Below, one piece after another: positions 1 through 7,168 of a stretch of 64,000 nucleotides of DNA. Position numbers and translations under genes: made by a program. The stretch spans positions 32,326 to 96,325 of the forward strand of contig DASRFA010000061.1 of assembly GCA_035651755.1 (NCBI GenBank). The letters are read 5' to 3'. A model generated the notes under the pieces. It did not search any database. It had not been told where the DNA came from and saw nothing but the letters and a program-made list of their open reading frames with translations. The first letter of the stretch is position 1. The number at the start of each line of letters is the position of its first letter. This DNA comes from DASRFA01 sp035651755 (GTDB taxonomy: Bacteria; Desulfobacterota; Binatia; UBA12015).

Positions 1-811
1 TCGTCAAGTAGATCGTCGCGCGCGGTGACGCGCCGTAGCGGATGAAGGGAGCGAGGTCGAGGTCGAACGCCTGCGGCTCGCGCGTCGCCCACACGAGATC
101 GACGATGTAGTCCTTCACCTTGTCGTCGACGTAGATCGCGTCCGCGACCTCGCGCGCCCGCAGCACGTGCTCCGGATCGAGGACGGCCTGGATCGCGGGG
201 AGCGGCGCGGACGTCGCCATGAGGTCGAGCACGGCGCGCTCCTCCGCCTTGCTCGGGTAGGCGACGACGACCTTCAGCATGAAGCGGTCGACCTGCGCTT
301 CGGGCAGCGGGTAGGTCCCCTCCTGCTCGATCGGGTTCTGCGTCGCCATCACGAGGAACGGCTCCGGCAGGGCGAAGCTGTGCTCGCCGATCGTCACCTG
401 CCGCTCCTGCATCGCCTCGAGCAGCGCGGACTGGACCTTGGCGGGCGCTCGGTTGATCTCGTCGGCGAGGACCAGGTTCGCGAAGATGGGGCCGTGCTTG
501 GTCACGAAGCCGCCGTCGCGGGGGTTGTAGACGAGCGTCCCGACGATGTCGGCGGGCAGCATGTCGGGGGTGAACTGGAGGCGCTGGAAGCGCGCGCGCG
601 TGGCGGCCGCGAGCGTCTTCAGGGTGAGCGTCTTCGCGAGCCCGGGCACGCCCTCGAGGAGCACGTGCCCGTTCGCGAGGAGCGCGACCAGGAGGCGGTC
701 GACGAGGGCCTTCTGGCCGACGATGACGCGCCCGATCTCGCGTTGCAGCGGCTCGACCCACGCGGATGCGCCGCGCACCGCGTCGGTGACCGCCTGGATG
801 CTGCTCTGCAT
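1..811 (-). CDS. MoxR-family AAA+ ATPase (3' end outside window)
   Basis: About 270 residues are visible; the C-terminus lies beyond base 1. The protein has a Walker A loop (GVPGLAKT, about residues 54-61) and a Walker B segment (LADEINRAP) followed by the MoxR-typical stretch around LLEAMQERQVTIG. The sensor region reads MATQNPIEQEGTYPLPEAQ. MoxR ATPases act as chaperone-like ATPases, often with von Willebrand-factor-A partners, to insert cofactors or mature proteins; the partner genes would lie downstream, off the window. The ATG at 811 follows a modest purine-rich stretch. It is transcribed in the same direction as the DUF11 protein upstream, 68 bases away, with a hairpin between them. Confidence 0.9.
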   Translation of the reverse strand, partial: MQSSIQAVTDAVRGASAWVEPLQREIGRVIVGQKALVDRLLVALLANGHVLLEGVPGLAKTLTLKTLAAATRARFQRLQFTPDMLPADIVGTLVYNPRDGGFVTKHGPIFANLVLADEINRAPAKVQSALLEAMQERQVTIGEHSFALPEPFLVMATQNPIEQEGTYPLPEAQVDRFMLKVVVAYPSKAEERAVLDLMATSAPLPAIQAVLDPEHVLRAREVADAIYVDDKVKDYIVDLVWATREPQAFDLDLAPFIRYGASPRATIYLT

Positions 812-855
812 GGCGAGTCCCAGCGATGCCGGCGGCTCGGGAGGTTGTCAAACTC

Positions 856-875
856 GCGCCGGCGCATGCCGGCGC
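856..875 (-). terminator. Possible weak terminator hairpin after the DUF11 gene
   Basis: Two 8-base arms (GCGCCGGC and GCCGGCGC) flank a 4-base loop just past the stop of the DUF11-type gene. On the minus strand the hairpin is followed by GAGTTTGAC, so the U-run is poor. It could attenuate read-through into the MoxR gene, or simply be a GC-rich palindrome. Confidence 0.3.
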
Positions 876-879
876 CGCG

Positions 880-1938
880 TCAGGGGCTGCCCTGCGACCG
901 GCTGTAGCGGGCGGTGTGCCCGTCGCCGCCGAGCGCGAGCGGCACCGTGTCGGTGTAGGTCTCGCCGCCGGCGAAGAGCGTCAGCGTGAGCTCGCTCGCG
1001 GCAGCGAGCGGGACGTCGAGGTGGGCCGCGCGCACGCGGAGGCGCGCGTTGTTGCGCTGGGTCGCGCCCGTCGGTCGCAGCGTGACCTCGAGGAGCTGGA
1101 TGCGTGCGAGCGCGAGCGCGACGCGGCTCGCGGGACGGCAGGTGCGCGTCCGGAACGGATCGCCCGACGGGTTCGTGCAGCGGAGCTCCGCGGCCGAAAA
1201 CGAGACGTCGAACAGCACCAGCCCGCCCGCCGCTTCGGCGCGCACGCGGATGCCGTCCGAGACGTCGACGCTCGGCGGCGCGGGGTCGATGCGCGTCCGC
1301 CATCCCGTGCGCGCGAGGTCGGCCGTCGCGCGCACGCGGTCGGTGCGCGGGCGGCCGGCGCGGATGTCGGCCTCCCGGATCGCCGCGGACCCGACCGCGG
1401 TGTAGACGTCCGCCGAGAGCGGCGGATAGGTCGCGGCGTCGCTGGAGGCGAGGTCGACGCGATTCTGGACGCGCGTTCCGGGTGGAACGTCGTCGTTGAC
1501 GCGCGCGACGAGCCAGACGTCGCGGCAGCGCGGCACGCCCGGCCGGTCGCACGGATCGACTCCGCCCAGGTCGATCCGGACCTGGTCGCCGACGACGGTC
1601 GCCGGCACCTCGGCCCAGTCGGGCTCGCGATGCGCGATCACGAAGGTCGTGCCGGGCGGAAGCGTGTCGGTCAGGACCACGCCGGGCGCGACGCTCGCCG
1701 TGAAGTTCTCGATCTCGATCTCGTAGACGATCTCCTGGCCGGGCCGCACCGGATCGATGCGATCGTCGAGGTCGACGTCGAGCGGGCCGTCGCGGTCCTT
1801 CGAGTCGGGCGGCGGGTCCTGCGCGAGCACCGTGGACGGCGAAGCCGGCGCGAGCAGCAGGGCCGCGACGGCGGCGGCGAGCCCGTACCTCCGCGCTCGT
1901 CGCGCGGCGCGCGGGCACCGTGTCGCGTTGCCGGTCAT
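880..1938 (-). CDS. Secreted DUF11-type (conserved repeat domain) protein
   Basis: This 352-residue protein has a twin-Arg-rich N-terminus and a hydrophobic signal segment ending near residue 40 (VLAQD), so export is likely. Residues about 60-160 fit the DUF11/isopeptide-type beta-sandwich found in surface and adhesion proteins: PGQEIVYEIEIENFTAS, then LTDTLPPGTTFV. The C-terminal half has no family I recognise; it holds two cysteines (RCTNPSG and RTCRPAS) that could form a disulfide. No C-terminal membrane anchor or sorting signal is visible. Function is unknown beyond a likely extracytoplasmic structural role. Confidence 0.75.
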   Translation of the reverse strand: MTGNATRCPRAARRARRYGLAAAVAALLLAPASPSTVLAQDPPPDSKDRDGPLDVDLDDRIDPVRPGQEIVYEIEIENFTASVAPGVVLTDTLPPGTTFVIAHREPDWAEVPATVVGDQVRIDLGGVDPCDRPGVPRCRDVWLVARVNDDVPPGTRVQNRVDLASSDAATYPPLSADVYTAVGSAAIREADIRAGRPRTDRVRATADLARTGWRTRIDPAPPSVDVSDGIRVRAEAAGGLVLFDVSFSAAELRCTNPSGDPFRTRTCRPASRVALALARIQLLEVTLRPTGATQRNNARLRVRAAHLDVPLAAASELTLTLFAGGETYTDTVPLALGGDGHTARYSRSQGSP

Positions 1939-1983
1939 GGAGCGCCTCCGGCGGCCGCAGGTGGCCGTGGAGACGTCGGGCTA

Positions 1984-2814
1984 TCACGCGCGTTTCGACG
2001 CGAGCAAGCCCAATTTCCGCGCGGACGGCGCGAGCGCGGCGACCTCCGCCTTGAGCGCGAGCGCGTTACGCACCGCCGCGCCCTCGGCGTCGTTGTCGAA
2101 GTAGACGTGCACGTCGCGGCCTTCGCTCGCCCAGCGCACCGCATCCTCGGCCCAGGCCCGGAGGAGGCGCCGGCTGTAGCTGGAGGCGTACTTCCGGGTG
2201 TGGCCGTGCAGGCGGACGTACACGAGGTCGCACGAGATGGCGCGCCAGAGCGGGAAGTCGGGGGCGTCGCTCATGCAAATCGCGACCCGTGCGCGCGCGA
2301 GGCGCGCCGACACGTCGTCGGTGAACCAGCTCGCGTGGCGGAACTCGATCGCGTGGCGGACGTCGGGCCAGCCGGCGAGAGCGCCGAGGAACGCGTCGAG
2401 CCGCGCCGGGTCGGCGCGGAGGTTCGAGGGCAGCTGCCAGACCGCGACGGCGAGCTTGTCGCCGAGCCCCGACGCCTGCGACCGCAGGAGACCGATCGAG
2501 CGCTCGACGCCGAGCAGGCGCTTGTAGTGCGTCACGAAGCGGTGGCCCTTCACGGCGAACGTGAAGTCGCGCGGCGTCTCGTCGCGCCAGCGCCGGTAGG
2601 TCTCCGGCTTGATCTGCGTGTAGAACGAGCCGTTGACCTCGAGCGCGTCGAACTGCGACGCCGCGTGCGCGAGCCAGCGCCGCTGCGGGACGCCGGCGTA
2701 GAGGTGGTCGCGCCACGACGGGTAGCTCCACCCGCTCGTGCCGACGAAAACCCGACCCGGATTCCGCCGCCGATCGCGGCGTCGAGCGGCTCTTCGAGGA
2801 TGCGTGGCGCTCAC
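1984..2814 (-). CDS. DUF72 family protein (YecE-like)
   Basis: The 276-residue protein begins at a GTG (2814) soon before the diagnostic DUF72 opening VFVGTSGWSYPSW. It then carries FDALEVNGSFY, FTFAVKGHRFVTH and the C-terminal YVRLHGHTRKY and VHVYFDNDAEGAAV motifs of the family, a TIM-barrel fold of unknown activity. The frame stays open upstream to a more distal ATG, but that extension is Arg/Pro-rich with no family similarity and would overlap the divergent SDR, so the short start is preferred. The exact start is uncertain by a few codons. Confidence 0.85.
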   Translation of the reverse strand: MSATHPRRAARRRDRRRNPGRVFVGTSGWSYPSWRDHLYAGVPQRRWLAHAASQFDALEVNGSFYTQIKPETYRRWRDETPRDFTFAVKGHRFVTHYKRLLGVERSIGLLRSQASGLGDKLAVAVWQLPSNLRADPARLDAFLGALAGWPDVRHAIEFRHASWFTDDVSARLARARVAICMSDAPDFPLWRAISCDLVYVRLHGHTRKYASSYSRRLLRAWAEDAVRWASEGRDVHVYFDNDAEGAAVRNALALKAEVAALAPSARKLGLLASKRA

Positions 2815-2914
2815 TTCCCGATCGTGTGCGAAGCCGGCGCGGCAAGGAAGCCGGGCGGGCTTCTGCGGAGCGACGATCTGCAGTACGACGGGTCGACGAC
2901 GGAGGAGCGAGGAC

Positions 2915-3688
2915 ATGCGAACGATCGCGGTGACCGGGTCGGCATCGGGCATCGGGGCGGCGACGCGGCGACGGCTCGAGTCGTCGGGCGCGCGCGTGAT
3001 CGGCGTCGACGTGCGCGACGCGGAGGTCACGGGCGATCTCTCGGCCGGCGCCGGCCGGTCGGCGGCGCTCGAGGGCGTCGCCCGGCTCGCCGACGGCCGG
3101 CTCGACGGCGTCGTCGCGTGCGCGGGGCTCGGGCCGCAGGTCGAAGACCGGCGAGCGATCGCGTCCGTCAACTACTTCGGCGCGGTCGCGATGCTCGACG
3201 GCCTTCGCGGGCTGCTGGCGGCGGGGGTCGCGCCGGCAGCGGTCGCGATCTCGTCGAACTCGGCGACGATCTCGCCCGGCGCCGACGGCGCCATCGCCGC
3301 GGCGTGCCTGGCGGGCGACGAGCCGGAGGCGCGCCGCCTCGCCGCCGGCGACGTGCCCGGTGCGACCGTCTACGCCGCGAGCAAGCTCGCGCTCGCGCGC
3401 TGGATCCGAAGGTCGGCGGTGACGCCGGAGTGGGCGGGCGCCGGCATCCGCCTGAACGCGGTGGCACCCGGCGCGACGCTGACGCCGCTCCTCCAGGCGG
3501 GGCTCGACGACGAGCGCCTCGGCGGCGCGATCCGGGGCCTGCCGATCCCCCTCGGCGGCTTCGGGCGCCCCGACCAGCTCGCGGCCGCCGTCGCGTTCCT
3601 CCTGAGTGACGATGCGTCGTTCTGCTGCGGCTCGATCTTCTTCGTGGACGGGGGGAGCGACGCGCTCCTTCGCTCCGAACGCTTCTGA
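2915..3688 (+). CDS. SDR oxidoreductase, 3-alpha-HSD / coniferyl-alcohol dehydrogenase type
   Basis: The 257-residue short-chain dehydrogenase/reductase starts at an ATG preceded by GGAGGAGCGAGGAC. It has the NAD(P)-binding TGSASGIG loop (about residues 6-13), the acidic IGVDVRDAEV segment that suggests NAD preference, and the catalytic YAASK. A short beta-4 motif (VACAGLGP) replaces the common NNAG, as in the 3-alpha-hydroxysteroid / coniferyl-alcohol dehydrogenase group. The C-terminus (FVDGGSDALLR) is typical. It precedes the TetR-GST-carboxylase cluster on the same strand, so it may oxidise an alcohol or hydroxyacyl intermediate of that pathway; the substrate cannot be read from sequence. 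Confidence 0.88.
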   Translation: MRTIAVTGSASGIGAATRRRLESSGARVIGVDVRDAEVTGDLSAGAGRSAALEGVARLADGRLDGVVACAGLGPQVEDRRAIASVNYFGAVAMLDGLRGLLAAGVAPAAVAISSNSATISPGADGAIAAACLAGDEPEARRLAAGDVPGATVYAASKLALARWIRRSAVTPEWAGAGIRLNAVAPGATLTPLLQAGLDDERLGGAIRGLPIPLGGFGRPDQLAAAVAFLLSDDASFCCGSIFFVDGGSDALLRSERF

Positions 3689-3768
3689 GGCCCCGCCCGC
3701 GCCGGGCGCGAGGCCGCCCGGCGCACCCGGGCCGCGGCCGCGGCGGCTTCTGCGAGCCGCCTTGAGCT

Positions 3769-3783
3769 TGCACCGTCAGTGCA
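3769..3783 (+). promoter_or_regulatory. Inverted repeat ahead of the TetR gene, candidate operator
   Basis: TGCAC-CGTCA-GTGCA, a perfect 5-base inverted repeat with a 5-base spacer, lies 13 bases before the TetR start. The flanks (cTTGCAC...GTGCATTAA) are the most AT-rich part of this intergenic stretch. Position and symmetry suit self-regulation by the TetR protein; binding is inferred. Confidence 0.4.
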
Positions 3784-3796
3784 TTAACAGCCCGCC

Positions 3797-4402
3797 ATGC
3801 CCGGCGAGGCCGCAGTCCGGATCGACGGCCGGCTCGCGCGCAGCGAGCGCTCGCGGCGCGCGGTCGTGGACGCGATGCTCGACCTGATCGAGTCGGGCGA
3901 CGAGAGGCCGACGGCCGCGCGCATCGCCGAGCGCGCCGGCGTGTCGCTGCGGTCGGTCTTCCAGCACTTCGAGAACCTGGAGGTCCTGCTCGCGACCGCG
4001 GCCGACCGCCAGTTCGCGCGGCTCCGGCCGCTCTTGAAGCCGATCGACCTCGACGGGACGCGCGCCGACCGGCTGCGCATCTTCGCGGCCCGGCGCGCGC
4101 GGCTCCTCGAGTCCCTCGCGCCGGTCCGGCGTGCGGCGCTTCGGGAGGAGGCGCGCTCGCCGGTGATCGCGCACCGGTTGCGGCGGTTCCGCGAGCTCGG
4201 GCGGCTCGAGGTCGAGCGCGTCTTCGCGCGCGAGCTCGCGGCGCTCGGCGAGGTCGACCGCCGGGACGCCGTGTCGTCGCTCGCGGCCGCGGCGAGCTTC
4301 TCGACATGGGACGAGCTCCGGCGGCACCAGGAGCTCTCGCCGGCGCGCGCGCGCCGCGTTCTCGCGCGCATGCTCGATCGCCTCGTCCCGGGCGGGCCGT
4401 GA
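3797..4402 (+). CDS. TetR-family transcriptional regulator
   Basis: The 201-residue protein has an N-terminal helix-turn-helix at about residues 20-65 (RRAVVDAMLDLIESG, then ARIAERAGVSLRSVFQHFENLEVLL), which is the TetR DNA-binding fold. The rest is an Arg/Leu-rich helical ligand-binding domain without a recognisable ligand class. It is the first gene of a tight plus-strand run through the carboxylase cluster, 21 bases before the GST-like gene. An inverted repeat sits directly upstream, so auto-repression and control of the operon by an acyl-CoA or terpenoid-like effector is a reasonable inference. Confidence 0.88.
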   Translation: MPGEAAVRIDGRLARSERSRRAVVDAMLDLIESGDERPTAARIAERAGVSLRSVFQHFENLEVLLATAADRQFARLRPLLKPIDLDGTRADRLRIFAARRARLLESLAPVRRAALREEARSPVIAHRLRRFRELGRLEVERVFARELAALGEVDRRDAVSSLAAAASFSTWDELRRHQELSPARARRVLARMLDRLVPGGP

Positions 4403-4423
4403 ACAGGGCGGCGCGGAGGAAGC

Positions 4424-5431
4424 ATGGCTGACGGCGACCGGCCGGAATACCGCATCTTCGGGATGGAGCTGTCCCCGTACTCGCGGAAGGTGCTGTCGTA
4501 CTTCCGCTACAAGGGCATCCCGCACCGCTGGATCCTTCGCGACGCGACCCAGCAGGCGGAGTTCCAGCGTTACGCGAAGCTGTCGCTCGTCCCGCTGGTC
4601 GTCACGCCGGAAGGCGAGGGCATCCAGGACTCGACGCCCATCCTCGAGCGCTTCGAGGCGCTCTTCCCGGAGCCGTCGATCCATCCGCCCGATCCCGCGC
4701 TCGCCTTCCTGTCGGCGCTCCTCGAGGAGTACGGCGACGAGTGGGGCAACAAGCCGATGTTCCACTACCGCTGGACCTACGAGCCCGACCAGCGGAGCGC
4801 CGCCGAGCGCATCGCGCGCGACATGATGCCCGGGCTCGACGCCGCGTCGCTCGCGACCGCGGCCGATGCGGTGCGCACCCGGATGGTGCCGCGGCTCTCG
4901 TTCGTCGGCTCGACGCCCGCGACGGCCCCGATCATCGAGGAGTCGTTCGTGCGAGAGATCGCGCTCCTCGACGCGCACCTCGCGCGCCGGCCGTACCTCT
5001 TCGGCGGCCGCCCCGCGTTCGCGGATTTCGGCGTCGCGCCGCAGATCCACCAGGCGGCGACCGATCCGACCCCGGGCGCGATCGTGCGCGAGCGCGCGCC
5101 GCGCGTCGCCGCGTGGATCGAGCGCATGCAGTCGCCGCGCGCCGAGGGTCCCTTCGAGGCCTGGTCCGCGCTCGCGCCGACGCTCGAGCCGCTCCTGCGA
5201 GACGAGGTCGGGGGGACATTCCTGCCGTGGTCGGCTGCGAACGCGGCGGCGCTGGCGGCCGGCGAGAAGCGCTTCCGGGTCGAGCTCGGCGGGCGGCCGT
5301 TCGAGCAGGAGACGCAGAAGTACCACGCCCGGTCGCTGGCGGCGCTCCGCGCCCGCTACGCCGCGGTCGCGGACCGGTCCGCGCTCGACCCGATCCTCGC
5401 GCGCACCGGCTGCCTGCCGTTCCTCGCCTGA
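4424..5431 (+). CDS. Glutathione S-transferase family protein
   Basis: The 335-residue protein starts after GGAGGAAGC. The N-terminal thioredoxin-like domain (about residues 9-85) begins FGMELSPYSRKVLSYF and has the cis-proline segment LVPLVVTPEG followed by DSTPILERFEALFP, the glutathione-recognition helix. An all-helical C-terminal domain follows (LARRPYLFGGRPAFADFGV), with an extra tail of about 100 residues beyond a standard GST. The active-site position reads SPYS, so Ser rather than Cys is available. It lies inside the carboxylase operon and may detoxify or activate an electrophilic intermediate; its substrate is unknown. Confidence 0.83.
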   Translation: MADGDRPEYRIFGMELSPYSRKVLSYFRYKGIPHRWILRDATQQAEFQRYAKLSLVPLVVTPEGEGIQDSTPILERFEALFPEPSIHPPDPALAFLSALLEEYGDEWGNKPMFHYRWTYEPDQRSAAERIARDMMPGLDAASLATAADAVRTRMVPRLSFVGSTPATAPIIEESFVREIALLDAHLARRPYLFGGRPAFADFGVAPQIHQAATDPTPGAIVRERAPRVAAWIERMQSPRAEGPFEAWSALAPTLEPLLRDEVGGTFLPWSAANAAALAAGEKRFRVELGGRPFEQETQKYHARSLAALRARYAAVADRSALDPILARTGCLPFLA

Positions 5432-5534
5432 TCGGCTCCCCCGGCCGGGTACCGGCTCGGCGAGTAGTCAGGCACGGCGCGTCCGGCTAGTACAAGGGCG
5501 CCATGCAGCCAGGCCCCCAGCCGCGGCGGCGCGC

Positions 5535-7133
5535 ATGACCGTCCTCTGCTCGCGCGTCGATCGCACGGCCGCGCAGTTCCGCGAGAACCGCGAAGGCATG
5601 CTCGCGAAGCTGGCGGAGCTCGACCGGCACGTGGCGGCGGCGCGCGCCGGCGGCGGCGAGCGGTACGTCGCGCGCCACCGCGCGCGCGGCAAGCTGCTTC
5701 CGCGCGAGCGCGTCGAGCACCTGCTCGACCGCGACGCGCCCTTCCTCGAGCTGTCGCCGCTCGCTGCCGTCGGGACCGAGTACGCCGTCGGCGCGAGCGT
5801 CGTGACCGGGGTCGGCGTCGTGGAGGGCGTCGAGTGCATGGTGATCGCGCACGACCCGACCGTGCGGGGCGGCGCGACGAACCCGTACACGCTCCGGAAG
5901 GCGCTTCGCGCCATGGACATCGCGCGCGAGAACCGCCTGCCGGTCGTGAACCTCGTCGAATCGGGCGGCGCCGACCTGCCGCGCCAGGCGGAGATCTTCG
6001 TTCCGGGCGGCGCGATGTTCCGGAACCTGACGCAATTGTCGGCGCTCCGCATCCCGACCATCGCGCTCGTGTTCGGGAACGCGACCGCGGGCGGGGCGTA
6101 CCTCCCCGGCCTCTGCGACTGGGTCGTCATGGTGCGGAACCAGGCGAAGGTCTTCCTCGGCGGACCGCCGCTCGTCCGGATGGCGACCGGCGAGGTGTCG
6201 GGCGACGAGGAGCTCGGCGGCGCCGAGATGCACGCGCGCGTCTCGGGCGTGTCCGACTTCCTGGCGGAGGACGAGGTCGACGCGCTCCGCCTGGGGCGCG
6301 ACATCGTCGCGCGGCTCAACTGGCGGAAGCTCGGCCCGGGCGCGACCGCGCCGGCCGATCCGCCTCTCCACGACGCCGAGGACCTCCTCGGCCTGGCGTC
6401 GATCGACCTCAAGCGCCCGATCGAGGTGCGCGAGGTGATCGCGCGCGTGGTCGACGGGTCGCGCTTCGACGAGTTCAAGCCGCTTTACGGCGCGAACCTC
6501 GTGACCGGCTGGGCTTCGATCCACGGGTTCCCGATCGGGATCCTCGCGAACAACGTCGGCGTCCTGTTCTCGGAGGAGTCGGAGAAGGCGGCGCAGTTCA
6601 TCCAGCTCGCGAACAAGAGCGACACGCCGCTCGTCTTCCTCCAGAACACCACCGGCTACATGGTCGGGAAGGCGTACGAGCAGCGCGGGATGATCAAGGA
6701 CGGCTCGAAGATGATCAACGCCGTCTCGAACAGCGGCGTTCCGCACCTCACCCTCGTCCTCGGCGCCAGCTACGGCGCCGGCAACTACGGCATGTGCGGC
6801 CGCGCCTACGACCCGCGGTTCCTCTTCGCGTGGCCGAACGCGAAAACGGCCGTCATGGGACCGCAGCAGCTGGCCGGTGTGCTCTCGATCGTCGCGCGCC
6901 AGGCGGCCGAGGCAGCCGGCAAGCCCTTCGACGAGGAGCAGGACGCGGCGCTGCGGAAGATGGTGGAGGACCAGATCGAGCGCGAGTCGCTCGCGCCGTT
7001 CAACACCGCGCTCCTCTACGACGACGGCATCATCGACCCGCGCGACAGCCGGACGGTCCTCGGCCTCGCGCTCTCCGCCTGCCATTCCGCGCCGGTGCGC
7101 GGCAGCGACGCCTTCGGCGTCTTCCGCATGTGA
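5535..7133 (+). CDS. Acyl-CoA carboxylase beta (carboxyltransferase) subunit, MCC/GCC type
   Basis: This 532-residue carboxyltransferase moves CO2 from carboxybiotin to an acyl-CoA. The N-terminal crotonase-like half has the oxyanion-hole motif ATAGGAYLPG and the family signature VFLGGPPLV with ATGEVSGDEELGGAEMH. The C-terminal half has FLQNTTGYMVG, GASYGAGNYGMCGR and the closing WPNAKTAVMGP. These are features of methylcrotonyl-/geranyl-CoA carboxylase beta subunits rather than propionyl-CoA carboxylase, but several positions diverge (MFRNLTQLSALRIP), so the substrate may differ. The biotin-carrying subunit follows 35 bases later. The ATG at 5535 was chosen because homology starts there; the frame is open further upstream. 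Confidence 0.9.
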   Translation: MTVLCSRVDRTAAQFRENREGMLAKLAELDRHVAAARAGGGERYVARHRARGKLLPRERVEHLLDRDAPFLELSPLAAVGTEYAVGASVVTGVGVVEGVECMVIAHDPTVRGGATNPYTLRKALRAMDIARENRLPVVNLVESGGADLPRQAEIFVPGGAMFRNLTQLSALRIPTIALVFGNATAGGAYLPGLCDWVVMVRNQAKVFLGGPPLVRMATGEVSGDEELGGAEMHARVSGVSDFLAEDEVDALRLGRDIVARLNWRKLGPGATAPADPPLHDAEDLLGLASIDLKRPIEVREVIARVVDGSRFDEFKPLYGANLVTGWASIHGFPIGILANNVGVLFSEESEKAAQFIQLANKSDTPLVFLQNTTGYMVGKAYEQRGMIKDGSKMINAVSNSGVPHLTLVLGASYGAGNYGMCGRAYDPRFLFAWPNAKTAVMGPQQLAGVLSIVARQAAEAAGKPFDEEQDAALRKMVEDQIERESLAPFNTALLYDDGIIDPRDSRTVLGLALSACHSAPVRGSDAFGVFRM

Positions 7134-7168
7134 GGGCGCGCCGCGCGCGTCCGGGAGGCTCGAGCCGA

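Noticed and set aside
20..800. Plus-strand frames over the MoxR gene
   Set aside because: MoxR motifs on the minus strand are unambiguous; the plus-strand translations have no motifs.
856..875. Strong rho-independent terminator
   Set aside because: The hairpin is good but no T-run follows; kept only as a weak candidate.
826..3609. Long plus-strand frame overlapping the DUF11, DUF72 and SDR genes
   Set aside because: It is an antisense/out-of-frame shadow typical of very GC-rich DNA: Arg-, Ala- and Gly-rich, no domain, and it covers three well-supported genes.
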